Position numbers and translations under genes: made by a program
Part shown: piece after piece, positions 44,804 to 56,364 of the stretch
Layout of the letters: each line of letters begins with the position of its first letter
How positions within the stretch are numbered: position 1 is the first letter of the stretch
The notes under the pieces: generated by a model
What the model was told of the DNA's origin: nothing
What the model saw: only the letters and a program-made list of their open reading frames with translations
Database searches by the model: none
DNA from: Pseudomonas sp. B28(2017)
GTDB lineage: Bacteria; Pseudomonadota; Gammaproteobacteria; Pseudomonadales; Pseudomonadaceae
DNA: 64,000 nucleotides
Direction of reading: 5' to 3'
NCBI RefSeq assembly: GCF_002113025.1
Contig: NZ_NEJH01000011.1
Coordinates: 62,001-126,000, forward strand

Positions 44804-46174
44804 TCAGATGCGTTTGGCTTGTGCTACAGCGTTGCCGATGTAGTTGGCCGGGGTGAGCAGTTTCAGCTCGGCCTTGGCGGCAGCTGGCATGTCCAGGCCG
44901 TCGATGAAAGTCTGTAGCGCTTCAGGGCTGATGCCCTTGCCGCGGGTCAGTTCTTTCAGCTTTTCATATGGGTTTTCGATGTTGTAGCGACGCATCACGG
45001 TCTGGATCGGCTCGGCCAATACTTCCCAGCAGGCGTCCAGGTCAGCGGCAATCTTCTGCTCGTTGAGCTCCAGTTTGCTGATGCCTTTGAGGCTGGCTTC
45101 GTACGCGATCACGCTGTGGGCGAAGCCGACACCGAGGTTGCGCAGCACGGTGGAGTCGGTCAGGTCGCGCTGCCAGCGGGAGATCGGCAGCTTGCTCGCC
45201 AGGTGCTGGAACAGTGCGTTGGCGATGCCCAGGTTGCCTTCGGAGTTTTCGAAGTCGATCGGGTTGACCTTGTGCGGCATGGTCGACGAACCGATTTCGC
45301 CAGCGATGGTGCGCTGTTTGAAATAACCCAGGGAGATGTAGCCCCAGATGTCACGGTCGAAGTCGATCAGGATGGTGTTGAAGCGTGCGATCGCGTCGAA
45401 CAGCTCGGCAATGTAGTCGTGGGGTTCGATCTGCGTGGTGTACGGGTTGAAGCCCAGGCCCAGCTCATCTTCGATGAAGGCGCGGGCATTGGCTTCCCAG
45501 TCGATCTCCGGGTAGGCCGACAGGTGTGCGTTGTAGTTGCCGACAGCGCCGTTGATCTTGCCCAGCAGCGGAACGGCAGCGACCTGGGCGATCTGACGCT
45601 CCAGGCGGTAGACCACGTTCGCCAGTTCTTTGCCCAGGGTGGTCGGCGAGGCCGGTTGGCCGTGGGTGCGCGACAGCATCGGCACGTCGGCGAAGCGGAT
45701 GGCCAGTTCGCGGATGGCATTGGCGGTCTGGCGCATCAGCGGCAGCATCACGTCATCACGGCCTTCGCGCAGCATCAGGGCGTGGGACAGGTTGTTGATG
45801 TCCTCGCTGGTGCAGGCAAAGTGGATGAACTCGCTGACTTTGGCCAGTTCCGGCAGCTTGGCCGCTTGCTCTTTGAGCAGGTATTCGATGGCTTTGACGT
45901 CGTGGTTGGTAGTGCGCTCGATCTCTTTGACGCGCTCGGCGTGCTCCAGAGAGAAGTTTTCCGCCAGGGTATTGAGCACAGCGTTGGCTTCGGCGGAGAA
46001 CGCCGGCACTTCGCTGATGGCAGGGTGAGCGGCCAGGCGCTGGAGCCAGCGTACTTCAACCAGGACGCGGGCGCGGATCAGGCCGTACTCGCTGAAAATT
46101 GGGCGCAGGGCCTGGGTTTTGCCGGCGTAGCGGCCGTCAACAGGGGAAACCGCAGTGAGCGAAGAGAGCTGCAT
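44804..46174 (-). CDS. purB: Adenylosuccinate lyase
   Basis: 456 residues from ATG 46174 (MQLSSLTAVSPVDGRYAGK), exactly the E. coli length; the longer frame upstream has no support. The fumarase/aspartase signature is GSSTMPHKVNPIDFENSEGN (about 294-313), with the catalytic Ser loop. The catalytic His lies in SRTHGQPASPTTLGKE. The enzyme makes AICAR and AMP in purine synthesis. hflD and mnmA lie upstream, as in E. coli. Confidence 0.97.
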   Translation of the reverse strand: MQLSSLTAVSPVDGRYAGKTQALRPIFSEYGLIRARVLVEVRWLQRLAAHPAISEVPAFSAEANAVLNTLAENFSLEHAERVKEIERTTNHDVKAIEYLLKEQAAKLPELAKVSEFIHFACTSEDINNLSHALMLREGRDDVMLPLMRQTANAIRELAIRFADVPMLSRTHGQPASPTTLGKELANVVYRLERQIAQVAAVPLLGKINGAVGNYNAHLSAYPEIDWEANARAFIEDELGLGFNPYTTQIEPHDYIAELFDAIARFNTILIDFDRDIWGYISLGYFKQRTIAGEIGSSTMPHKVNPIDFENSEGNLGIANALFQHLASKLPISRWQRDLTDSTVLRNLGVGFAHSVIAYEASLKGISKLELNEQKIAADLDACWEVLAEPIQTVMRRYNIENPYEKLKELTRGKGISPEALQTFIDGLDMPAAAKAELKLLTPANYIGNAVAQAKRI

Positions 46175-46298
46175 GGGGTGTTCTCGGACAGTCGGGCAAC
46201 GAAATGGGGCGCGTATCATACATGAAAAAATCCGCCGGTCCGTCGCCAACTGACCGGCGTATTACGCGTATTGCTAGGTTCGGTTCTGTCGATGCGGG

Positions 46299-46922
46299 TT
46301 ATTCGTTACGCATCAATGGGTAAAGCTCTTTCAGCAATTTGCGGCGGCTGATCACCAACTGCCAGCGATGACCGCCCAATTGCCGCCACAGGCGCGCCGA
46401 ACGAATGCCAGCCAGCAGCAGGGCGCGAATTTTCGAGGCATTGCTCGGTTGTTGCAGGTTGCGCATGTCGCCGTGCACCTGGATGCGTTGACGCAGGGTG
46501 CTCAGGGTGTCCTGGTACAACGCGCCGCACGCGGCGATCACGTTTTCGTGCGCCGGGCCGAAGTGTTCGACCTGGGACTGAATCTGCGGCAAGCGTAAAC
46601 CGATCACGTCGAGCATATCGTCGCGCTTTGCCAGTTGGCGCTCAAGACCGAGCATGGCCAGGGCATAGCGCAGCGGCTCGCGCTGCAGGGCGCTTGGGTC
46701 GCGTTCGAGGGCGCCGATCAGGGCGCGATAACCTTCACGCAGGTTGATGTCATCGCCGCCATAGACTTCCAGAGTGTCTTTGGGGTCGCGAATCAGCAGG
46801 CTGCCGAGCATGCAAGTCAGGCCGGCCTCGTTGGTCTGGCCGGTCTTGGCAATCCTGTCCACCAGCACGGCGGCGAGAAACACGCCGCCCAGTGCTGTCA
46901 ATTGCTCCTGAATGGGGCTCAT
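46299..46922 (-). CDS. hflD: HflD, high-frequency lysogenization protein homolog
   Basis: 207 residues (E. coli 213), all alpha-helical and without a signal peptide. ATG 46922 overlaps the mnmA stop (ATGA), so translation is coupled. In E. coli HflD associates with the inner membrane and affects lambda CII; its own cellular role is not settled. The mnmA-hflD-purB order is the same here as in E. coli. Confidence 0.93.
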   Translation of the reverse strand: MSPIQEQLTALGGVFLAAVLVDRIAKTGQTNEAGLTCMLGSLLIRDPKDTLEVYGGDDINLREGYRALIGALERDPSALQREPLRYALAMLGLERQLAKRDDMLDVIGLRLPQIQSQVEHFGPAHENVIAACGALYQDTLSTLRQRIQVHGDMRNLQQPSNASKIRALLLAGIRSARLWRQLGGHRWQLVISRRKLLKELYPLMRNE

Positions 46923-48064
46923 TGTTGCTCGCCTTTGGGAGTGTCCTTGCTGGTCCATGGCTCAGCCACTTCAATCACACCGCCGCCGAGGCAGACTTCG
47001 CCGTCATAGAACACCACGGACTGGCCCGGAGTGACCGCGCGTTGCGGATCATCGAAGGTTGCGCGATAACCCGTGGCGGTCTTTTCCAGGGTGCAGGGCT
47101 GGTCGCCCTGGCGATAACGGACCTTGGCGGTCAGCTTGCGCGGCTGGCTCAGATCGATCGGGTTGACCCAGTAGATATCGGAAGCGAGCAGGGCGCGGGA
47201 GAACAGCCACGGGTGATCGTTGCCCTGGCCGACGATCAGTTCGTTGTGTTCCAGGTCCTTGATCAGCACGTACCACGGCTCATCGCTGGCATCTTTCAGT
47301 CCGCCAATGCCCAGGCCCTGGCGCTGGCCGATGGTGTGATACATCAGGCCGTGGTGACGGCCGATGATTTCGCCTTCGGTGGTCTTGATCTCGCCCGGTT
47401 GCGCCGGCAGGTACTGCTTGAGGAAATCGCTGAAGCGGCGTTCGCCGATAAAGCAGATCCCGGTGGAATCCTTTTTCTTCGCGGTCGCCAGCTCGTATTT
47501 CTCGGCAATGGCGCGCACTTGCGGTTTTTCCAGCTCGCCGACCGGGAACAGGGTCTTGGCGATCTGCTCGCCGCCGACGGCGTGCAGGAAGTAGCTCTGG
47601 TCCTTGTTCGGGTCCAGGCCCTTGAGCAGCTCGGTGCGGCCGTCGATGTCGCGGCGACGCACGTAGTGACCGGTGGCGATCAGGTCGGCGCCGAGCATCA
47701 TGGCGTAGTCGAGGAACGCCTTGAACTTGATTTCGCGGTTGCACAGGATGTCCGGGTTCGGCGTGCGTCCGGCCTTGTATTCGGCCAGGAAATGCTCGAA
47801 CACGTTGTCCCAGTACTCGGCGGCGAAGTTGGCGGTGTGCAGCTTGATGCCAATCTTGTCGCATACGGCCTGGGCGTCCGCCAGGTCATCCATGGCGGTG
47901 CAGTATTCCGTTCCATCGTCTTCTTCCCAGTTCTTCATGAACAGGCCTTCCACCTCATAACCCTGCTCGATCAGCAGGAGGGCGGAAACGGAAGAGTCCA
48001 CGCCGCCGGACATGCCGACAATAACGCGCTTCTTTTGTGTGTCAGAAGGGGCTGGATCACGCAT
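46919..48064 (-). CDS. mnmA: tRNA-specific 2-thiouridylase MnmA
   Basis: 381 residues (E. coli 368). PP-loop GMSGGVDSSV at about residues 17-26. The two catalytic cysteines appear in NPDILCNREIKF and STGICFIGERRF. The C-terminal domain contains GLGIGGLKDASDEPWYVL. It thiolates U34 of tRNAs for Lys, Glu and Gln. Transcribed ahead of hflD; a NUDIX gene is just upstream. Confidence 0.97.
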   Translation of the reverse strand: MRDPAPSDTQKKRVIVGMSGGVDSSVSALLLIEQGYEVEGLFMKNWEEDDGTEYCTAMDDLADAQAVCDKIGIKLHTANFAAEYWDNVFEHFLAEYKAGRTPNPDILCNREIKFKAFLDYAMMLGADLIATGHYVRRRDIDGRTELLKGLDPNKDQSYFLHAVGGEQIAKTLFPVGELEKPQVRAIAEKYELATAKKKDSTGICFIGERRFSDFLKQYLPAQPGEIKTTEGEIIGRHHGLMYHTIGQRQGLGIGGLKDASDEPWYVLIKDLEHNELIVGQGNDHPWLFSRALLASDIYWVNPIDLSQPRKLTAKVRYRQGDQPCTLEKTATGYRATFDDPQRAVTPGQSVVFYDGEVCLGGGVIEVAEPWTSKDTPKGEQQ

Positions 48065-48123
48065 AGGGATTCAATGAGTGTCTTGAAAAAGGACGCGATT
48101 CTAACAGGCTGGAGCCCGCAAGG

Positions 48124-48570
48124 CTAAAGAGAAGGACGGATCAATTCGAGGCCGAAGTGTTTACCGTCCAGATAATCATCGATGCAGCGGATGATCAGCT
48201 CGCTGCGCCAGTTGGCACGTTGTTCGATTAATTCTTCACGGGTCAGCCACTTGGCGCCGACAATGCCGTCGTCCAGTTGGTAGTCGGGATGGTGTTTCAA
48301 CGCTTTGGCGATGAAGCAGACCCGCTGGTATGTCACGCCGTTGCTGGGGGCGGTGTAGAGGTAAATGCCCAGTACGCCGGTCGGTTCGACGTCCCAGCCG
48401 GTTTCCTCGAGGGTTTCACGGATAGCGGCTTCGGTCAGGGTTTCGTTCGGATCCAGATGGCCGGCGGGCTGGTTGAGCACCGTTCGTCCGTGTTTGGATT
48501 CTTCGACCATCAGGAAGCGACCGTTGTCTTCGACGATGGTGGCGACGGTGATGTGGGGTTTCCAGTCCAT
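48124..48570 (-). CDS. NUDIX hydrolase (NudJ/HMP-PP phosphatase-like)
   Basis: 148 residues. The Nudix box is complete: GHLDPNETLTEAAIRETLEETGWDVE (key G-x5-E-x7-REx2EEx-G) at about residues 37-59. The N-terminus MDWKPHITVATIVEDNGRFLMVEE is like NudJ, which lies upstream of mnmA in E. coli as well. The true substrate (nucleotide or thiamin precursor diphosphate) cannot be read from the sequence. It lies 59 bp upstream of mnmA on the same strand. Confidence 0.9.
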   Translation of the reverse strand: MDWKPHITVATIVEDNGRFLMVEESKHGRTVLNQPAGHLDPNETLTEAAIRETLEETGWDVEPTGVLGIYLYTAPSNGVTYQRVCFIAKALKHHPDYQLDDGIVGAKWLTREELIEQRANWRSELIIRCIDDYLDGKHFGLELIRPSL

Positions 48571-48605
48571 GAAGCGTCCTCGGATTAAGTTTGGAATGCG
48601 ATCAA

Positions 48606-48695
48606 TGTGGGAGCGAGCCTGCTCGCGAAAGCGGTGGGTCAGTCAGCATTGATGTTGAATGATCAACCGCTTTCGCGAACAGGCTCGCTCCCACA
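48606..48695. repeat. REPIN between NUDIX gene and idh
   Basis: Arms 48606-48634 and 48667-48695 are inverse copies with a single change (GCGAACAGG against GCGAGCAGG), extended by AAGCGG / CCGCTTT beyond the usual core. Confidence 0.9.
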
Positions 48696-48729
48696 GGGGT
48701 TAGTGTCCACATTTGAGTTGTAGCAAACA

Positions 48730-48765
48730 CCAAAAACACAAACCCCGGCACTTGGCCGGGGTTTG
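48730..48765 (-). terminator. Terminator of idh
   Basis: CAAACCCCGGC / GCCGGGGTTTG perfect 11-bp stem with a 5-nt loop, followed on the minus strand by TGTTTTTGG. Confidence 0.9.
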
Positions 48766-48783
48766 TGATGTTCCCTTACAGCC

Positions 48784-51009
<2,226 letters not shown>

Positions 51010-51502
51010 ATTCGGATTAACTCTCTCTTCTTTGCTAAAGCGTGCGCAGAAACTCGAGGGCGCCGGGTAAGCGCGTTCGTTCAAAGTCATCCATGAGCCG
51101 AATATCGAGGTTTCGTTGCTGTGATGTTGGGTGCATCAGTAGGGTGTCAAGTAGCGGGGCTGCGGTAACAGACCAGCTTATCGGGCGTAAACACTCATCG
51201 TAGAGCTGTTCAGCCCGTCGTGACCCTTTAGTCAGCGGCGGCATTATACATAGGTAGCTGGCAATCTGCCGATGGTTCATACGCAACGAATGTCGTCCAT
51301 TGGTCTAAAGGTCGCAGGGGCCGGCAGGGCGTAAGGTCATTCGTCGTGCTTGAGTTTGGCGCTTTTCCCTTTGCTTTCAGGCTTGTAGCGCGCGAGTTGC
51401 AAGGCTTTGCGGCAGTTGAATGGAACATAGGGTTTGCGCGCCGATTCAACTGGGTTACGCTCGAACCAAGCCAGATGTTCAATCCAATCAATGGAGTTCA
51501 GC
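51010..51502. other. Divergent control region of idh and icd
   Basis: 493 bp without a gene. On the minus strand a perfect TATAAT (51248-51243) could be the idh -10, which would give a leader of about 225 nt; no good -35 is at standard distance. No clear icd promoter was recognised. Two short frames here overlap the leaders and are not supported. Confidence 0.5.
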
Positions 51503-52759
51503 ATGGGTTACAAGAAGATTCAGGTTCCAGCCGTCGGCGACAAAATCACCGTCAATGCAGACCATTCTCTCAATGTTCCTAATAACCCGATCATCCCCTT
51601 CATCGAAGGCGACGGCATTGGTGTCGACATCAGCCCGGTCATGATCAAGGTTGTCGATGCTGCTGTTAAGAAGGCTTATGGTGGCGAGCGCAAGATTTCC
51701 TGGATGGAAGTGTACGCCGGGGAGAAAGCGACTCAGGTTTACGATCAGGACACCTGGCTGCCTCAGGAAACCCTGGACGCGGTCAAGGATTACGTGGTTT
51801 CCATCAAAGGCCCGCTGACCACCCCCGTCGGTGGCGGCATCCGCTCCCTGAACGTGGCCCTGCGTCAGCAACTCGACCTGTACGTCTGCCTGCGCCCGGT
51901 GCGCTGGTTCGAAGGCGTGCCCAGCCCGGTCAAGAAGCCGGGCGATGTCGACATGACCATCTTCCGCGAGAACTCCGAAGACATCTACGCCGGCATCGAG
52001 TGGAAGGCCGGTACGCCGGAAGCCACCAAGGTCATCAAGTTCCTCAAGGAAGAAATGGGCGTTACCAAGATCCGTTTCGACGAGAACTGCGGTATCGGCG
52101 TCAAGCCGGTGTCCCTGCAAGGCACCAAGCGTCTGGCGCGCAAGGCCCTGCAATATGTGGTCGACAACGATCGCGATTCGCTGACCATCGTGCACAAAGG
52201 CAACATCATGAAGTTCACCGAAGGTGCCTTCAAGGAATGGGCCTACGAAGTGGCGGCTGAAGAGTTCGGCGCGACCCTGCTCGACGGTGGTCCGTGGATG
52301 CAGTTCAAGAACCCGAAAACCGGCAAGAACGTTGTCGTCAAGGATGCCATCGCCGACGCCATGCTCCAGCAGATCCTGCTGCGCCCGGCCGAGTACGATG
52401 TGATCGCAACCCTGAACCTGAATGGCGACTATCTCTCCGACGCCCTGGCGGCGGAAGTGGGCGGTATCGGTATCGCACCGGGCGCCAACCTGTCCGACAC
52501 CGTGGCCATGTTCGAAGCCACCCACGGTACGGCGCCGAAGTACGCAGGCAAGGACCAGGTCAACCCGGGTTCGCTGATCCTGTCCGCTGAAATGATGCTG
52601 CGCCACATGGGCTGGACCGAAGCGGCCGACCTGATCATCAAGGGCACCAATGGCGCGATTTCCGCCAAGACCGTGACCTATGACTTCGAGCGTCTGATGG
52701 AGGGCGCGAAACTGGTGTCGTCTTCCGGTTTCGGTGACGCGCTGATCTCGCATATGTAA
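51503..52759 (+). CDS. icd: Isocitrate dehydrogenase, NADP-dependent, homodimeric type
   Basis: 418 residues from ATG 51503 (MGYKKIQVPAVGD), after GGAG with 6-nt spacing; E. coli Icd has 416. The phosphorylatable serine region GGGIRSLNVALRQQLDLY is present, so AceK-type control of the glyoxylate branch is possible. Substrate and metal residues are seen in FRENSEDIYAGIEW and the C-terminal NLSDTVAMFEATHGTAPKYAG. It catalyses the same reaction as the divergent idh product. Confidence 0.97.
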   Translation: MGYKKIQVPAVGDKITVNADHSLNVPNNPIIPFIEGDGIGVDISPVMIKVVDAAVKKAYGGERKISWMEVYAGEKATQVYDQDTWLPQETLDAVKDYVVSIKGPLTTPVGGGIRSLNVALRQQLDLYVCLRPVRWFEGVPSPVKKPGDVDMTIFRENSEDIYAGIEWKAGTPEATKVIKFLKEEMGVTKIRFDENCGIGVKPVSLQGTKRLARKALQYVVDNDRDSLTIVHKGNIMKFTEGAFKEWAYEVAAEEFGATLLDGGPWMQFKNPKTGKNVVVKDAIADAMLQQILLRPAEYDVIATLNLNGDYLSDALAAEVGGIGIAPGANLSDTVAMFEATHGTAPKYAGKDQVNPGSLILSAEMMLRHMGWTEAADLIIKGTNGAISAKTVTYDFERLMEGAKLVSSSGFGDALISHM

Positions 52760-52777
52760 GAAAACGCAGGCATATGA

Positions 52778-52818
52778 AAACCGCCTGATTCAAGCATTTG
52801 AGTCAGGCGGTTTTTTTA
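52778..52818. terminator. Bidirectional terminator between icd and cspD
   Basis: AACCGCCTGA / TCAGGCGGTT stem with a long loop, preceded by AAAA and followed by TTTTTTT. It ends icd on the plus strand and cspD on the minus strand. Confidence 0.9.
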
Positions 52819-52839
52819 TGGCGGGATGGTGGTGTGGAC

Positions 52840-53106
52840 TTACACCGTAACGGTCTGTTGCACGGGGGTGGATGTCGCTTTCGAAGTGTCCACCGGGTTG
52901 CCGATGTTGATTGCGTGCAGACCTTTGGGGCCCTGGATGATGTCGAATACGACAGCTTGCCCGGCTTTCAGGGTTTTATAACCTTCCATCTGGATGGCGG
53001 AGTAGTGGGCAAACAGGTCTTCTGTCTTGCCGTCCTCAACGATGAAACCGTAACCCTTGGCATTGTTGAACCATTTGACCTTGCCACTGATCTTGCCGCC
53101 TGACAT
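52840..53106 (-). CDS. cspD: Cold-shock-domain protein CspD
   Basis: 88 residues from ATG 53106 (MSGGKISGKVKWFNN), 8 nt after GAGGG; earlier in-frame starts are too close to the ribosome-binding site or use TTG. Cold-shock domain with RNP1 KGYGFI and RNP2-like DLFAHYSAI. The tail after residue 70 (PVDTSKATSTPVQQTVTV) is low-complexity. In E. coli the homolog inhibits replication and is degraded by Lon, and it too is divergent from clpS-clpA. Confidence 0.92.
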   Translation of the reverse strand: MSGGKISGKVKWFNNAKGYGFIVEDGKTEDLFAHYSAIQMEGYKTLKAGQAVVFDIIQGPKGLHAINIGNPVDTSKATSTPVQQTVTV

Positions 53107-53329
53107 ACCCATATCCCTCTGCAACAGACTCCATCACTGGAGTATCATCCAGTACATCCGCAGTCGAATCTGTAAATAAGATTGACTCCGCGGACCTTTT
53201 TTACCCACTGTGGGCTCTATTGGTTGTAACACCGTTTTGCCGATAGTCAAGCTGACCGGCAGTCGGAGTTGAAAACGCTGATAGCCGCCCCCACCACTGT
53301 ATTTGAACCACTGACGAACCTTTCTTTCC

Positions 53330-53692
53330 ATGCATGCAATCAGCCAGATTCGACTAACATTCAATCAGGATCACCCTGATTTACACGACGACGATTCCAC
53401 AGGCATTGCTGTTCAGGAGGCAAAGCCTGCACTACAGGCGCCGCCGATGTACAAGGTGGTTTTGTTCAACGATGACTACACACCGATGGATTTCGTCGTC
53501 GAAGTGCTCGAGGTGTTTTTTAACCTGAATCGCGAGCTGGCGACCAAGGTCATGCTGGCCGTCCATACGGAAGGACGGGCAGTATGTGGAGTGTTTACCC
53601 GCGACATCGCCGAGACCAAGGCCATGCAGGTCAACCAGTACGCCAGGGAAAGCCAGCATCCGCTACTCTGTGAAATCGAGAAGGACGGTTAA
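53330..53692 (+). CDS. clpS: ClpS, N-degron adaptor of ClpAP
   Basis: 120 residues, with a disordered acidic N-terminus (HDDDSTG). The adaptor core PPMYKVVLFNDDYTPMDFVVEVLEVFF (key N-D-D-Y-T-P-M-D, which forms the pocket for N-terminal Leu, Phe, Tyr and Trp) begins near residue 35. It delivers N-degron substrates to ClpA. clpA follows after 30 bp on the same strand. The aminoacyl transferases bpt and aat, which make such substrates, are encoded nearby. Confidence 0.96.
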   Translation: MHAISQIRLTFNQDHPDLHDDDSTGIAVQEAKPALQAPPMYKVVLFNDDYTPMDFVVEVLEVFFNLNRELATKVMLAVHTEGRAVCGVFTRDIAETKAMQVNQYARESQHPLLCEIEKDG

Positions 53693-53722
53693 TCGCCGGA
53701 CACTTGGGTATGAGGTGAAGCT

Positions 53723-55993
53723 ATGTTAAACCGCGAGCTCGAAGTCACCCTCAATCTTGCCTTCAAGGAGGCCCGTTCGAAGCGTCATGAATTCATGACC
53801 GTCGAGCATCTCCTGCTGGCCCTATTGGACAATGAGGCTGCCGCCACCGTTTTGCGTGCCTGCGGCGCAAACCTCGACAAACTGAAGCATGACCTGCAGG
53901 AGTTCATCGACTCCACCACGCCATTGATCCCGGTTCATGACGAGGATCGCGAAACCCAGCCAACCCTGGGCTTCCAGCGTGTACTGCAGCGTGCTGTGTT
54001 TCACGTACAGAGCTCGGGCAAACGCGAAGTGACTGGTGCCAACGTGCTGGTCGCGATCTTCAGTGAGCAAGAGAGTCAGGCAGTGTTCCTGCTGAAACAG
54101 CAGAGCGTTGCCCGTATAGATGTCGTCAACTACATCGCCCATGGTATTTCCAAGGTGCCGGGGCATGGCGATCATTCTGAAGGTGAGCAAGATATGCAGG
54201 ACGACGAGGGTGGTGAGTCTTCTTCCTCGGGCAACCCCCTGGATGCTTATGCCAGCAACCTCAACGAGCTGGCGCGCCAGGGGCGTATCGATCCGTTGGT
54301 GGGTCGTGAGCTGGAAGTCGAGCGTGTCGCGCAGATCCTGGCGCGTCGTCGTAAAAACAATCCGCTGCTGGTGGGCGAGGCGGGCGTGGGTAAAACCGCG
54401 ATTGCCGAAGGCCTGGCCAAGCGCATTGTCGATAACCAGGTGCCGGATCTGCTGGCAAACAGCGTTGTTTATTCCCTCGATCTTGGTGCTCTGCTCGCGG
54501 GCACCAAGTATCGTGGTGATTTCGAGAAGCGCTTCAAAGCGTTGCTCAATGAACTGAAAAAACGTCCGCAGGCGATCCTGTTCATCGACGAGATCCACAC
54601 CATCATCGGGGCGGGTGCCGCGTCCGGTGGTGTCATGGATGCCTCGAACCTGCTCAAGCCGCTGTTGTCCTCGGGTGATATCCGTTGCATCGGTTCGACC
54701 ACCTTCCAGGAATTCCGCGGCATTTTCGAGAAGGACCGTGCTTTGGCCCGGCGCTTCCAGAAGGTCGATGTATCGGAGCCTTCGGTGGAAGACACCATTG
54801 GCATCCTGCGCGGCCTGAAAGGGCGTTTCGAAAGTCATCACAATATCGAATACAGCGATGAAGCCCTGCGCGCCGCCGCCGAACTGGCCTCGCGCTATAT
54901 CAATGACCGGCACATGCCGGACAAGGCGATCGATGTGATCGACGAGGCGGGTGCCTATCAGCGCCTGCAACCGGTCGAGGTGCGCGTCAAGCGTATCGAA
55001 GTGCCTCAGGTCGAGGACATCGTTGCGAAAATCGCGCGGATTCCGCCCAAGCACGTCACCAGTTCCGACAAGGAGCTGTTGCGTAACCTCGAGCGCGACC
55101 TGAAGTTGACCGTGTTCGGTCAGGATGCCGCGATCGACTCGCTGGCAACCGCGATCAAGCTGTCCCGTGCCGGCCTCAAGTCCCCTGACAAGCCTGTCGG
55201 TTCGTTCCTGTTCGCAGGGCCTACCGGCGTCGGTAAAACCGAAGCGGCGCGTCAGTTGGCCAAGGCGCTGGGTGTCGAGTTGATTCGTTTCGACATGTCC
55301 GAGTACATGGAGCGCCACACCGTATCGCGCCTGATCGGTGCGCCTCCGGGTTATGTTGGGTTCGATCAGGGCGGTCTGCTCACCGAAGCCATCACCAAGC
55401 AGCCACACTGCGTGCTGTTGCTCGATGAGATCGAGAAGGCGCATCCGGAAGTCTTCAACCTGCTGTTGCAGGTCATGGATCACGGTACGTTGACCGATAA
55501 CAACGGGCGCAAGGCGGATTTCCGTAACGTTATCGTCATCATGACGACCAACGCCGGTGCCGAGACTGCAGCTCGCGCTTCGATCGGTTTCACCTATCAG
55601 GATCACTCCTCCGATGCGATGGAAGTGATCAAGAAGAGCTTCACGCCGGAATTCCGCAACCGTCTGGACACCATCATCCAGTTTGGTCGCCTCAGCCATG
55701 AGGTCATCAAGAGCGTGGTGGACAAGTTCCTTACCGAGCTTCAGGCGCAGCTGGAAGACAAACGAGTGTTGCTGGAAGTCACCGATGCGGCCCGCAGCTG
55801 GCTCGCCGAAGGTGGCTACGACGCGGCAATGGGGGCTCGCCCAATGGCGCGCCTGATCCAGGACAAGATCAAGCGTCCGCTGGCGGAGGAGATTCTCTTT
55901 GGCGAACTGGCCGAACATGGCGGTGTGGTGCACATCGACATCAAGGACGGCGAACTGACCTTCGAGTTTGAGACCACGGCCGAGATGGCCTGA
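53723..55993 (+). CDS. clpA: ClpA, AAA+ unfoldase subunit of the ClpAP protease
   Basis: 756 residues (E. coli 758). The N-terminal Clp repeat domain (1 to about 145) is followed by an acidic linker. The first AAA+ module has Walker A GEAGVGKTAIAEGLA and Walker B ILFIDEIHTIIGAG; the second has GPTGVGKTEAARQLA and VLLLDEIEKAHPE. The C-terminal domain closes the ring and docks ClpP, which is not in this window. It unfolds substrates delivered by ClpS. A terminator follows 19 bp after the stop. Confidence 0.97.
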   Translation: MLNRELEVTLNLAFKEARSKRHEFMTVEHLLLALLDNEAAATVLRACGANLDKLKHDLQEFIDSTTPLIPVHDEDRETQPTLGFQRVLQRAVFHVQSSGKREVTGANVLVAIFSEQESQAVFLLKQQSVARIDVVNYIAHGISKVPGHGDHSEGEQDMQDDEGGESSSSGNPLDAYASNLNELARQGRIDPLVGRELEVERVAQILARRRKNNPLLVGEAGVGKTAIAEGLAKRIVDNQVPDLLANSVVYSLDLGALLAGTKYRGDFEKRFKALLNELKKRPQAILFIDEIHTIIGAGAASGGVMDASNLLKPLLSSGDIRCIGSTTFQEFRGIFEKDRALARRFQKVDVSEPSVEDTIGILRGLKGRFESHHNIEYSDEALRAAAELASRYINDRHMPDKAIDVIDEAGAYQRLQPVEVRVKRIEVPQVEDIVAKIARIPPKHVTSSDKELLRNLERDLKLTVFGQDAAIDSLATAIKLSRAGLKSPDKPVGSFLFAGPTGVGKTEAARQLAKALGVELIRFDMSEYMERHTVSRLIGAPPGYVGFDQGGLLTEAITKQPHCVLLLDEIEKAHPEVFNLLLQVMDHGTLTDNNGRKADFRNVIVIMTTNAGAETAARASIGFTYQDHSSDAMEVIKKSFTPEFRNRLDTIIQFGRLSHEVIKSVVDKFLTELQAQLEDKRVLLEVTDAARSWLAEGGYDAAMGARPMARLIQDKIKRPLAEEILFGELAEHGGVVHIDIKDGELTFEFETTAEMA

Positions 55994-56011
55994 CGTTAAA
56001 AAGCAAAACAG

Positions 56012-56035
56012 AAAGGCGCCGAGAGGCGCCTTTTT
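56012..56035 (+). terminator. Terminator of clpS-clpA
   Basis: AAGGCGCC / GGCGCCTT with a GAGA loop and a T5 tract. Confidence 0.9.
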
Positions 56036-56091
56036 GCTGTCTGTTGATCGGCATATCCGCTGTCTGTAGGGGCAACCGGTCGACGCTCGAC

Positions 56092-56180
56092 TGCTCGCGA
56101 TGGTCGTCAACGATGATGCGGGAAGTTTGACTTGATCCGGTGTCCTCGGGTTTTTCGCGAGCAGGCTCGCTCCTGCAGGG
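56092..56180. repeat. Left copy of a duplicated REPIN
   Basis: TGCTCGCGATGGTCGTCAAC at 56092 begins a block that is repeated 187 bp later. The right REP arm (TTTCGCGAGCAGGCTCGCTC) ends near 56175. The left arm is degenerate (TGTAGGGGCAACCGGTCGAC). Confidence 0.8.
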
Positions 56181-56203
56181 GGGGGGCAAATCGCAGGCAA
56201 ACA

Positions 56204-56232
56204 AAAACGCCCGGCATAAGCCGGGCGTCTTG
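56204..56232 (-). terminator. Terminator of infA
   Basis: ACGCCCGGC / GCCGGGCGT with a 4-nt loop, followed on the minus strand by TTTTTG. It lies between the two duplicated REPINs. Confidence 0.85.
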
Positions 56233-56262
56233 TATTGACTTGCTTCGTGAGCGGGCTCTATC

Positions 56263-56364
56263 TCTGTAGGAGCGAGCTTGCTCGCGATGGTCGTCAACGA
56301 TGATGCGGGGAGTCTGACTTGACGCGCTGCCCTCAGGTTTTTCGCGAGCAGGCTCGCTCCAACC
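56263..56364. repeat. Right copy of a duplicated REPIN
   Basis: Left arm CTGTAGGAGCGAGCTTGCTC, right arm TTTCGCGAGCAGGCTCGCTC. Between them lies the same loop as in the left copy, with scattered substitutions. It abuts the infA stop codon at 56365. Confidence 0.85.
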
